Below, piece after piece: positions 10,516-20,562 of a stretch of DNA of 64,000 bases. Position 1 is the stretch's first letter, and the number at the start of each line of letters is the position of its first letter. The translations under genes and the position numbers were made by a program. The stretch comes from Austropuccinia psidii (taxonomy: Eukaryota > Basidiomycota > Pucciniomycetes > Pucciniales > Sphaerophragmiaceae): positions 69,429,112 through 69,493,111 of the forward strand of contig JALGQZ010000004.1 in NCBI GenBank assembly GCA_023105745.1, in the 5' to 3' direction. The notes below the pieces were generated by a model. That model was not told the origin of the DNA. It did not search any database and saw only the letters and a list, made by a program, of their open reading frames with translations.

Positions 10516-11490
10516 TGTGGGAACTCCTCTTGTGTGGGATAAATGAGGCAGTACCTGGAAGGGGAAATTACAAGAAAACAGTTTTGAATTTCTGTTCAAG
10601 CTTGTAACCCTTGCTCTGCTTGTGTGTCAGAATAATCTGAACTGCCCTTCCTGAAAATGCTGAATTATCTTGACTTGAGTTCACAATCAATTTATTTTAT
10701 TTGATGGTGGCTTGTCAGAAAAGTATATTAAACAGACTCTATCAGACTTTTTTTGATCTGGAAACAATGGCTTAGTAAACCTTAACACAAATAAATAAAG
10801 ATATAAAACTGGGGAAAGACTTTTTGATTCGTTTAGTGAGAACAGTAACACCTTGAGGTATTCCCAATCTTGATGATAACACTGTTGATAATATGATAAC
10901 CAATAATAACAAACACTACTATTTTTTTGAGGGTTTGATATTTTATGATGATAACCTGGGATAACAGACACTACTATTGTTCAATTTACTACTGAGCTTG
11001 GCTACTGAGTAAAGAACCTTGTCAATGGGATGGATTTATAAAATAATGTAGACCAACTGTTAACTAATATTATCTATAAAACACGCAGACAATGCTACTG
11101 AGCTTGGCTACTGAGTATTCCTAAAAAAATTAGGATAATGTGGATGGATGGAGGGGATTTCCCTCAGAAAAAATATTAAGAAGTTACGTTTTTGTGATGA
11201 GCCTCTGTCTAGGCCATTAGGAAAAAAGAATTGAGGGGGGGAGAGGACCTCTATTTATAGTTTTTGGGGCTTCCATGGGAGTGTCAAAAAAAAGGGGACT
11301 TGGAATTTTTCAGGTCTTCAACTCAAGGTTTGGTGGTAATTGAATTGAGAGGTCTGTGCTTTAATTGAGTTCTTGATTTTGTGGGGAAATTGTGGGGAAA
11401 TGATGTAATTGATTATGTAATCCTAGTTTTTTTTTTGTTTTTTGTTTTTTTTATTAATCCAAACTGAAAGAAATGGTATGGCATACCACA
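10516..11490 (-). repeat. Element H 5' LTR (975 bp)
   Basis: Plus-strand ends TGTGGGAACTCC and GGCATACCACA are shared with the 1979-bp LTRs of element G, as is the block CTCCTCTTGTGTGGGAT. Two copies of ACTGAGCTTGGCTACTGAG lie at about 10989 and 11097; G carries the same duplicated motif. The middle is unrelated in length and sequence. Confidence 0.8.
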
Positions 11491-11876
11491 GTATGAGTAA
11501 CTCAAACAGGTACAAATCACATTCAGAGGGCTCAGATAGACATTTACATGAGCCAGTACAAGCAGTACTACACAGTGTACAAAAAAAGGACTGAGAAATG
11601 TTGCCCCAAATACACCAAGGAGTGATGAACTCCTGGCACATCTACAAAAGTTTCCTCACAGAGGAGGAGATAGTGGTATACTCCAATGGATGGAATCCAA
11701 TGTCATCCAAGCCTCAAATCAAAAAGATCAAGGAGTACCACTCTAAAAAGAGGGAGGCAAGCCAGGAAGAAGCCCCAGTAGCTTCTGCAACAGTTTTGGT
11801 TCAAGATGTTTATTGCTTTGATGAACTCAATAAAATCAGTAGCAGTCATAGTGTCTTAACAAGAGAACAATTGTAA
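11491..11876 (+). pseudogene. Plus-strand gag remnant interrupted by element H
   Basis: Translation from 11500 gives a gag-like peptide with YKQYYTVYKKRTEKCCPKYTKE, then a one-base shift near 11629 into MNSWHIYKSFLTEEEIVVYSNGWNP and KKIKEYHSKKREA. The GWNP block followed by a basic helix resembles ITKGWNPTRQ of element B ORF-b and the corresponding part of element E, so it is a third member of that Gag family. There is no upstream part because H begins at 11490. Confidence 0.6.
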
Positions 11877-12036
11877 ACTTGATGGAGTAAGCTAGTTATA
11901 GTAGATAAATGGAAATACCTGTTTTAACAATTATTAGTCTAGTAAAAATATCCTATTATTAATAAAAACAGCTGAGGATGGGTCTGTAACACAAAAGGGT
12001 AAGTATTGAGTTAAGATCACTAAATACAGAATCAAC
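11877..12036. other. Unassigned short interval
   Basis: No ORF, repeat or RNA gene recognised; it may be the tail of the gag remnant or the target flank of the copia element. Confidence 0.4.
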
Positions 12037-12429
12037 TGTTACCTGACAAGACCTAGTATAACTTGTACTGCTATTGGAGAAATTATATAGATATTAAGAC
12101 TATTAATCCTACTACTGGTACAAAGACTAAAAAACTACTTCAAGTGCAACTGATGAACACATGAGATTATGTTATCACTCCTCCTAAACCAATGGTGGTA
12201 GACAGACTTACAATTGAAGGTGCAAATAGAGATATTTGATGTAGAAAGAATAAATGGAGACAGAACCACTATAATTTTTTTTTGTTTCCACCTGACACTT
12301 CATCACACATGAGTGCCTTTTATCATCAACACTTAAATACAAGGTTAACTTCATCATTGCCTGTTGGCTTAACCAGGAGACACATGATGAAATTACTAAG
12401 TCTAAATAATACCAGGGGAAGGAGGAGAA

Positions 12430-12893
12430 TGTCACATGGTGGAATGTGATCTACAACTTGCCAGTATTAATTGGTCTTTCAACCAGTTTAATAGCCTTTT
12501 CGGCAAGAGTTCCCTTTGCTGAGGTCTTGCAGACAGCATTGTGACAATAAACTGGTTAACAACGTCATGGGTTCGATTCCGGTTGGATACAAGAGGTGGT
12601 CTCAATTAAACAACCAGAAATCGCTGGGTTTTCCCCTCCATTGCCGTACAACGGTTCCGCCCCTTGGAGGTTCCTTGTAGGCTCCTGTTGTGACTAATGT
12701 AACTCCATGAGGATGACATGGGTAATACCATCAGTTACATGCACTTCGGGACGCAGTGCCCTAAACCCGGGGGTACTGTCACATGGTGGAATGTGATCTA
12801 CAACTTGCCAGTATTAATCGGTCTTTCAACCGGTTTAATAGCCTTTTCGGCAAGAGTTCCCTTTGCTGAGGTCTGGCAGACAGCATTGTGACA
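12430..12893 (+). mobile_element. TRIM-like miniature element with 117-bp terminal direct repeats
   Basis: Two 117-bp direct repeats (12430-12546 and 12777-12893; three differences) begin TGTCACATGG and end TTGTGACA, thus TG...CA with a short inverted end. They flank 230 bp of non-coding sequence ending in a polypurine-like ACCCGGGGGTAC before the right repeat. Flanks GAGAA and GATAA could be a mutated 5-bp target duplication. No ORF. Structure fits a terminal-repeat retrotransposon in miniature inserted in the copia LTR; it would depend on another element's enzymes. Confidence 0.7.
12570..12580 (+). promoter_or_regulatory. Pol III B-box-like sequence inside the TRIM
   Basis: GGTTCGATTCC fits the B-box consensus GGTTCGANTCC, preceded by GTCATG as in a tRNA T-arm. 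A tRNA-derived origin is possible, but no complete tRNA fold is present. Confidence 0.4.
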
Positions 12894-12947
12894 GATAATC
12901 ACTCTTTGTCAACAGATAGATCCTGTGCTACCTACTCCTTTGTTAGG

Positions 12948-13847
12948 TTACTGTAACACTCCTCCTTGATTCTCGAGGTGAAGTTTCTCGAAGATATCAG
13001 CTACCTTCTGAATCCCTAACGGCTTGGTTAGTGCATCAGCTATCATGCTGTTTGTACCAACTTGCCTGATGGTTAGAAGTTTTTTCAAAACAAGATCCCT
13101 AACATACTGATGTTGTATTTCTATATGTTTAGTTTTGGGGTTAAGAATGGCTTGACTGGATATGATCACGGCACCAGAGCTGTCGTTATAGATGATTGGT
13201 GGCGCCAGCTTCTGATTAAGTTCCTTCAGCAGATAAGTCATCCATCTGAGTTACTTGGCGCATATATTCATAGAGATGAACTCCTCCTCAGTGGCTGATT
13301 GTGCCACAACAGACTGTTTTTTACTTAGCCATGACACAGGATTACCACAGTAGGTAATTAGGTTGCCGGTTATAGACTTCCTCTCCATTTGAACATTTGC
13401 CCACCCAATTACATCATGTTCTTTTTAAATGGTCCTTTTACAATGTAAACATAAACCACTACTACCCTTCAGATATCGTAGCAGGTGCTTAAGAGATACC
13501 CAATGTTTATTGGTGGGATGAGCTGTATGTCTGGACAGGGAATTCACTGTGTATGAGATATCTGGCTGTGTATGTTGTGCTAGGTAGTTAAGACTGCCAA
13601 TTTCCTGTTGGAAAGCCGTGATCCTAACTGGATCTCCCACTGACTCAAGCTCCTTGAGCAAATTTCCATTGCATGGGGTTTTTACATGCCAACTTCCATC
13701 CATGTCATGATCCCTGAGAAGCGGTAAAATGAGGTCCTTCTGACTCAAGTAAACAGTGCCATTGTTTCCCAGTCAAGAAGATATCCCATATGATGAGTAG
13801 TTTTCTTTTGATATTTGAGGCTGAGTTTACAATTCAGCTTTTCCAGA
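12948..13847 (-). pseudogene. Copia F reverse transcriptase C-terminus and RNase H
   Basis: Contains DISYTVNSLSRH and LKHLLRYLKGSSG of the copia RT connection (13425-13748), then YNDSSGAVIISS, KTKHIEIQHQYVRDLV and IADALTKPL typical of copia RNase H (12948-13241). The stop overlaps the LTR edge. A frameshift near 13765 separates the MGYLL motif from SQKDL, and a stop lies near 13245. On the right it is cut at the D-LTR target duplication (13843-13847), where the frame resumes at 15549. Confidence 0.8.
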
Positions 13848-15548
13848 TGTCACAGGGGCTCTTATGGAAGTAGAGGGCCTGGCACTCAGGAATCAAGAAC
13901 TCACTTGAAGGGCTCCAAAGATGATAAGAAATACTATGGAATATATTTCTTAACCAGGAATAAGAGAAAGGACAAATATGCCAAAGATAACAAAGAATAG
14001 TAAGAGTGAAGCCAGAGGCCAAAGATAAAAGAAAGCCAAAGGCCAAGAAGCCAACCAAGTGAATCCTCAATTCACTGTTTCAACCTGCCAGAAAGAACAA
14101 TGGAATTAGTAAAGGATATGACCACCAATATCCACTGACAGGCAAGGAAAGAAAAGAGAAAGGGTGCTAATGACTGAATTAAGATTATCAGTATTAACTT
14201 TTAATAAGATAAGAGAAAATAAGGATAATAATAAATCCAATATATTAATTAACTGGGGAAAAAGTCCCCAGGTGATGAAAGGTAGCCGGTATATGTGAAA
14301 AATGAAAGGTTGATCCTGGAAGGTGGATCAATGGTTGTATTGTCCGGATCGGGAAATACAGTTCTGACCATCTTGAATTTTGAACTGTGTGATGGAATTC
14401 CCACAGTGGAATATGAAATGACCCAATTGGGCCAAGACCATACAGGTTGATTGAATGAGGCCTGTACGGATGAATTGGGTTGTCCAAGGGAGTATTGAAT
14501 ACTTGATTCCTTGACAACTGATTGAAATGATGTAATACCTCTTGAGAATTCCCCTTGAATAATCCTGAATGAATTGTGCCAACCCAACTCCTGCAGATAC
14601 AGGTGGTTGGGATCCTTGAAGAGTCTTCTGATTGCCGCCATAACTTGTCAGACTGATGAGCTGATTAATCCTCCTTCAAAATGGGCGTTGGGATTTGAGA
14701 CCTTGAGTTGGGAAGGTGGAATTGAATCCTGAAAACGTCACCATTGGATTTCTGAGCAAAAATGGTGCATAATGGTATATAATACCATATATGTACCATG
14801 CCTGAAACCTTGAGTACGGATGGTATGAAGGAAAGGAAGAAATCCCCTGGAGTTGAGGAGAAAGACAGGCTGAGCTGATCTGGTGGCCTCTGGTGGTTGA
14901 CAGAGGCCATGGCTGAACTATTGGTCCATGGTGGTCTATGGCCAAAAATGGGTCCTACGGGATTTATGGCCAAAAAGGTGTCCATGAGGTTTTTTGGTCA
15001 TTTTTGGGTCCCAGGAAATAGTGGCCAAAAATGGCTCAGGTGGGCCCAATTGTGGTTTGGGACCCACCTGGCTGGCCCCTTTGGCCCCTTTTGGCCTCAT
15101 TGGATTAGGCCAAAAGGGGCCTAAATGGCGTACAGACCGTGGACCATGAATCACAGCCCACAGGCCGTAGGAGCCGTAGGGGGCCTAAATGGCCCAAAAA
15201 GGCCATTTAGGCCAGAACCCCATTAATGAAAGAGGTGGCCCTGAATCCAAAGATGATGGCTAGGGGGCCTGGAGGCCCCTAGAAGACCAATTGACCCCCC
15301 AGGCCCAAAATCAAAGATGAAGGCCTGGGGGTTGGTGAAGTAGGAATTGGCCAAAAGGGCCAATGGCGGAAGGATATGGCCTGAGGCCATAAAATGGCCA
15401 TGGGAAGGTGTTATGGCGTGGATACCATAGAACACCCAAGGGGGCCAATTGGCCATAAAAGATATGATGTGACCAATTGGCCCCAACTTGGTTCCAGGTT
15501 GGATTGCCACAACCATCAAGGAGGAGGGTCAAACTTGTGGTTGTGACA
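13848..15548 (-). repeat. Solo gypsy LTR (D), relative of element C LTRs
   Basis: 1701 bp with ends TGTCACAGGGGCTC and GGTTGTGACA, the same termini as the C LTRs. Flanked by perfect 5-bp duplications CCAGA (13843-13847 and 15549-15553), so internal sequence and the second LTR were lost by LTR-LTR recombination. Shares with C the block TATATTAATTAACTGGGG near 14245 and a following CCCC arm, but lacks the TGCGCAAA array. Rich in GGCC and GGGCC palindromes from 14930 to 15500. Confidence 0.88.
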
Positions 15549-16359
15549 CCAGAAAGATGAGCAGATCCTTCTCATTCTTCCCTATTAGGAAGCCATCATC
15601 AACATGCACATGCAGGAAGAGTTTTCTGTCTTGATTTGAGTACAGAGAGTTATCGGCTCTGGTGCGCATCAGATCTAACTCCTGTAATACAGAGACTAGC
15701 TTTGCTTGCCACATTCTGGGGGCTTTCTTAGTGCCATACAATGATTTTTTTAGACGCTAAACCCACCCCTCCTTTCCAGGTACTTCAAAGCCCTTTACTT
15801 GCTTAACATAGACATTGGTGTCCATTTTACCATGCAAGAAAGCAGTTTTGATATCAAATTGATATGGAATGTATCCTTGATTAAAAACCAGAATCAGTAG
15901 TACTTTGAAGGTCTCATTCCTACCGACCAATGCCCTTGTGTCAAAGCAGTGGAGAAGATGCTCCTGGTGATTTCCCAGAACTACCCACCAAGCTTTGTTC
16001 TGATAGACATGACCAAGCTCATTTCTCTTTTGGGTTAGTCGCCACATTCCACCAATGACCTTAGCACCATGGGAAGGGTATAGGACCAATTCACCGGTGT
16101 TGTGATTAATGAGAGAATCATACTCTAACTTCATGGCACTTCTCCATGCTTCTTCCTTGTTTGGGTTGGACATAGCTTGCTTGTAAGTAACAACATTGTC
16201 TAACATAAAGCAATCAGGAGGTCTTACCTGACGCCTTTCTCCTTTGATAATGTTCTGTGTGCTAATACCACTTGACACGTCTAGTGGTGCAGTATAATAG
16301 TAGGGAACATAGGTGTATCTTGACTTAGCTCCTTCGGAGGATATCTCTTTCTGTGACAC
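15549..16359 (-). pseudogene. Copia F reverse transcriptase N-terminal part
   Basis: 15757-16359 holds EAWRSAMKLEYDSL, GGMWRLTQKRNELG and FDIKTAFLHGKMDTNVYV; 15549-15741 holds MYGTKKAPRMW and the catalytic HVHVDDGFLIG. These are the fingers and palm of copia RT, in two frames separated near 15750. The polypeptide is cut by the solo LTR right after the catalytic motif. Confidence 0.8.
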
Positions 16360-17351
16360 TGGTTCATGATCAACTGTCTGGTGGTTGGCAAGTGTTGTGC
16401 TCCCGAAACATATTCATTGAGGCTTGATTTCTTGGAAGAACTATGTCTCAATTGTGGAAGATGCACCATGCATGGTTGGGGTGGTTCTACCTGTGCAGGT
16501 AATACAGATGGATCTTTCCTAAGTATTACTGTAGTGTCGGATTTCAGCTGAGAAAAGTCTTGGGTTATCCTGATTGTTCCTGAGATGGTGTCCAGCACTC
16601 TTAATGCATCAGAGTAGGGTTCATATGGAAGTTGCTTCATAACCTTTCCAACCACATGCACTTTACTAATTGGAGATTTTTTCTTAACCATTACTTTAAT
16701 CCCAAATGGAAGGAGTTGGTTAAGATCAGGTATGGGCTGAATAGTGGACGACCTACTGAAAAGTAATTCATTTGGTGACTTCATACTTAAGAACTTGTGT
16801 GGCAAGTAACTTAACAGCATTGATGCGTGTTCAGCCGCCTCTTCCCAGAGACTGATTGGGATGTTTGATTGAGCCAGTAGGCACCTGATCTTTGTCAGAA
16901 GACTCAGATTGAATCGCTCTGCTACCCCATTAGTCTGTGGGGAATAGGGAGGTCCTCTTTCTAGGCTGATACCCTTTGAAATCAAGAGGTTTTGAAATGA
17001 TTTAGAATCAAATTCACCACCTTGATCTGTGTGGATATAACCAGGCATGATACTGAGTTTGTTTTTCAATTCATCTAGGTCGGAGCTGATATATACTTCT
17101 ACCTTCCCTTTCTCAGACATGAGGTAGATTCTATTGAATTGGCTGTAGTCATCTACTATGACCAGCACATAACAATTTCCTTGTTGACTGGGAGGAGAGA
17201 TTTCAAGGGTATCGATATGGATCTTGATGAAGGGAGAGTAGGTAGTTGGTAAGTTCCGATAGTGAGGTAGTCTTTTCAATTTGGCATGAATAAACACCTG
17301 ACATTCATTTGAAGGAATGAATGATCCTGAAAGCTTCTTGTTGTCGAACAA
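16281..17351 (-). pseudogene. Copia F integrase
   Basis: Open for 356 codons. The catalytic triad is visible as D in KIHIDTLE, D in YIHTDQGGEF and E in NGVAERFN, followed by LWEEAAEHASMLLSYLPHK and the PNELLF region typical of copia integrase. No HHCC motif in this frame; that part lies in the preceding broken frame. The C-terminus overlaps in another frame with the RT part, consistent with frameshift decay of one pol ORF. Confidence 0.8.
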
Positions 17352-17410
17352 CTTCTTGATTTATTCGTCACTTGGATGAACAAGGACTGCATGCAATTCT
17401 TTCCAATCTT

Positions 17411-18478
17411 TTACACTACCCATTGAGAATACACATTGAGATTGGATTTTGGTAGCGAAGAGATTTCCCAATCAATGAAAGACTGAGATGATTTTCTTGT
17501 CTTGTTTGATGAGAAAGGCACCGCCTTTGAAAACAGGCCTAATCCCATGATCAAGAAGCTGAGAAACTGATAGGATATTGACCTTTCCTTCAGGAGCATA
17601 GTAGACAGGTGATAGGTGGACTCCTCTAAATATCGAGGTTCCTTGATGGGTGATTCTCACAGGGTCTGCATATGTGTTTACTTGCTTCTTGACCTTGGTA
17701 ATGTTAGTGAGGACGCTTAAGTTGTTTACTACTGATTGGCCAGCTCCTGAGTCTAAGTATAATTGATCAGGTATTCCAGAACCCAATGTTAGTACTTCAT
17801 CTGTTGTAACATAGGCGTCTGAATCTGAGTGTTGGAAATCCTCTGGTCTTTCTTTATGTGCTTCAGTAATGACATTAACATTGGAGTTTTTTGCATTCAA
17901 TTCAAGTTTAGCAAGTTGATTTTCCAGGAGATCAAGCCTTTTAAGTGACTCCTCATTCCTTTTTGGGTTAGAATTGGTACGGTTTTTCCCTTGCCCTCTG
18001 TTTACACCTCTATTTTTGTTCTGACTTCCACCTTGTTTGGATGACTTAGACTGTTCTGGCTCCTTTTGCTTATTGTCTACTGCCAGGGCAAGATCAAGAG
18101 CTGGCCCTCGACAACAGTGCTAAACTGCAACTCTATCCAGAACAATATTGAGCTCAAATGGTTTGATATCATATAGGGTTTGGACAAGACCTGAGAGTTC
18201 GCAAGCTTGATTCAAGCTTTGGATAAAGAAACCCGCTACAACATCTGATGAGATAGTCATTCTATTTTCTGAATTGAGGGCTATTGATTCATAGCTGGAA
18301 TAGGTTTTCTGAAAGTTATTGATGTGTTTCTAAAGAGAGGATCCCGGTTCAAATTGCAATGACATGAGCTTGAAAAGTGTGTCACACATCAGAGCTACTG
18401 AATTTCTTCCACAAGCTTTTCATAAGGCTTCCCACGGGCCGTAAAAAGAGTGTTTGTGTGCTAGCAGTACACCATGCA
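17411..18478 (-). pseudogene. Copia F gag C-terminus, protease and pre-integrase region
   Basis: 17472-17900 contains the protease active site LYLDSGAGQSVV followed by VNILSVSQLLDHG, a signature of copia GAG-pre-integrase regions. Upstream (17930-18478) several frames give a basic Gln/Asn/Lys-rich tail and a degraded gag ending at the border with element B. Frameshifts near 17460 and stops near 18120 and 18330. Confidence 0.7.
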
Positions 18479-19982
18479 TGTCTGAGCATACACACGTCCA
18501 TAATAACACTAAGGCACTGCCATTGCGTTTTTTGAATTTCAGTGATGTCAGCCTGTGACTCAAAACCAGAGCACAAGCATGACAGCCAAAATACCATAAA
18601 CCAATGGTATAGCCGGGATACCACCAAAACATGGAGCTGAGCCAAATCAGCTCAAAAGGTATCAAAGGAAAGAGGAAACTCACCTCTTCCTGAAAATATA
18701 AGTCCCATCACCATAGGACTAGAAATAACAAAGTAATTCCTGCTCAAAGTTATTGCTGAGCATAAACCTTAATTTTCACCTCTCATCTAAAATGTAGAAG
18801 AAAAGGCTTAACCTCATCAAATGGGTACTCAAAATGAACTCTAAGCCAGGGCTATCCAATGGTACCAGCCAAACTGAGCTAGCACCAATATTACTGGAGT
18901 TATGGTCAATTTCAGGCCAAATAAGGGTGAACAAAACATTCACCTCTCATCTAGCTTCTACAGTTTTAGTGTGGGATACCTGAAGTATGGTCTTTTTGGA
19001 AAGAGAACAATCAGGGCTATCTGATGGTGTCATTCACTTCCTCATATCTCAACTAATGCAGAAGTTATGGGGCAAACAAGCTCAATACAGCTTTTTGCCT
19101 AAAACACACAAATGTACAAAAATCTTGTACATGGGATGACTTTGCCATATTTAATGATATCCGTATCAAATGAGGTACCATTGTGTAGATCACATACAGG
19201 AATACACACTGAGCCAATTTTGAGGTTGATATCTCAAGTATTGACAAAGTTATGGCTGTTTTAAGGTTAAAATCCCACCTGCTGTCATATACAGCCTTAC
19301 CATGGGATAATATCCCATAATCATGAATATGAGGTGTCAAATAGACAAAGAAGCATGTTTTTACTTCAATACCTCATATTTCAGTCAATACTGGGGTCCC
19401 ATACAGTTTCTGTACAGCATTCTACGCGTCATACACGTCAGAATCAGGCTGTGAGGTCCCCAGATGAAGATTTTCACCCTGTATTGGTGAAAACCACCCA
19501 GATGTGGTTTCAAAACCACATCTGAGCCCAATACAGGCTATACAGGCTATTTGTAAGCCACAAGCCAGTACTAGAAAGTAAAAAAATCTTCACTTCCTCT
19601 ACGTGGAAAGGTCTAGCACCCTTTCCACCCCATTTCAGGATAAAAAGAAGGCTTTTCACAGCCAGAATTGTCACCTCATCCTGCTCTTGAATTCCTACAT
19701 AGTACAACTGTTCAAAACAGTTATACTCTTGGAAAATAATCAGGTTTACTTTAAATTTAAGTATTGTAGCTTTTACTATTGTAACCCAACAGGTAAAAGT
19801 TGCACCCAGGGCTTTCAACAGCACTCACCACCACTATATATCTATAGTAAAGCCCTTAATATCTTAAATTCAATCATTTATTATCAACTTAATCATCTTT
19901 TAAAAGTATTTTTACCATGTCACAGTCATAGTTAAAGCTTGTAAATACTTATATACACCTTTATCATAGACTCACCCTGACA
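18479..19982 (+). repeat. Element B 5' LTR (about 1.5 kb)
   Basis: The right end CTGACA is followed by the primer-binding-like TTTTGGGGGCC. The left end is placed at TGTCTGAGC because it forms the TGTC/GACA end pair and lies where copia coding stops; it is not confirmed by a target duplication. The second copy (22206-23691) is nearly identical but lacks the first 18 bp. Confidence 0.65.
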
Positions 19983-20562
19983 TTTTGGGGGCCTGGCCAT
20001 GTGTTTTACTTATTCTTGGACCTTACAAGTAAGTTTTTCTCTTTTTTATCATTTATTGACAATTTTTTTATATTTTTTAGGCGTATTTTTTTTAAAATAT
20101 ATATTTTTTATATATATTTTACCTTATTACTCATATTATAAGAGTACTTACCACGTGGTTAATACCCACTGGAACCTTTATTTTTGGCGTGTTTACATAT
20201 AAAACACATGAGCCATCAATAAGACCTGTATTATTGATTTAATAAGGACACCTCTGACTGAAACACCATCAGTTGAGGAGTGGTTAAGTGTATTGTTAAC
20301 TCAATTACACTTATACAGAGCCACTCATTCAGATTACACTTGAAAAACACAAGTGTATCTGTGGGATACTGGCACACAAACAGTGTGACAGGGTACAAAA
20401 AGCTGTAATTCTGACGTGGAATTGTTGATTCAATTACACTGTCATTATACAGGGCATATTGTAGTAACATACAAGCCTAGAGGCCAATCCTAGACGTGCA
20501 AAACCAGCATTCTTGAGAAGCCTTAACTGACATAAGCCCTCTTTTTTCCTGCCTTGATTCAG
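19983..20562 (+). other. Element B leader with predicted start-codon-creating intron (20029-20562)
   Basis: Primer-binding-like TTTTGGGGGCC follows the LTR. A strong donor A|GTAAGT lies at 20029 and a strong acceptor at 20561-20562: branch-like AACTGAC, pyrimidine tract, TTGATTCAG. The next exon begins TGGAAGAAAAT. Because exon 1 ends in A, splicing yields A|TG GAA GAA AAT, an AUG opening the gag frame, which has no genomic ATG. Intron length is 534 nt. The second copy has the same sites at 23738 and 24271. Confidence 0.6.

Larger units (their letters stand above)
1..11490 (-). mobile_element. Degraded Ty3/gypsy-type LTR element H (3' end outside window)
   Basis: Reading on the minus strand from the right LTR (10516-11490) one finds a primer-binding site, a gag-protease frame, a further reading frame at 721-2298 and then AT-rich sequence to the window edge. 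Reverse transcriptase, integrase and the second LTR are not in the window. The gag-protease resembles that of element G below in order of domains and in local sequence, so H and G belong to one superfamily. The coding frame carries several stops and one frameshift and is split by a MULE, so H is old and inactive. Confidence 0.8.
12037..12958 (-). repeat. Copia element F 3' LTR, disrupted by TRIM-like element
   Basis: The right plus-strand end GTAACA abuts the purine-rich CAAGGAGGAG (minus strand) that overlaps the pol stop, as in copia polypurine tracts. The left end is placed at TGTTACCTGACAAG because it forms the TGTTAC/GTAACA terminal inverted pair; this boundary is less certain. Removing 12430-12893 leaves about 455 bp. 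Confidence 0.55.
12037..18478 (-). mobile_element. Ty1/copia LTR retrotransposon F (3' part; contains a TRIM and a solo LTR)
   Basis: Domain order on the minus strand is gag C-terminus, protease, integrase, reverse transcriptase, RNase H and 3' LTR, which is the copia order. The 5' LTR and gag N-terminus are missing because element B begins at 18479. Stops and frameshifts occur throughout. Confidence 0.85.

Noticed and set aside
12570..12580. tRNA gene in the TRIM
   Set aside because: Only a T-arm-like segment is present; no acceptor, D-arm or anticodon arm could be folded around it.
14897..15519. Overlapping ORFs in the solo LTR D
   Set aside because: They arise from GGCC-rich repetitive sequence and are open in several frames without domain similarity.
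19065..19340. Minus-strand ORFs of 60-105 codons in the B LTR, conserved at 22774-23049
   Set aside because: They recur only because the LTR is duplicated; composition is not protein-like and the strand is opposite to the element.
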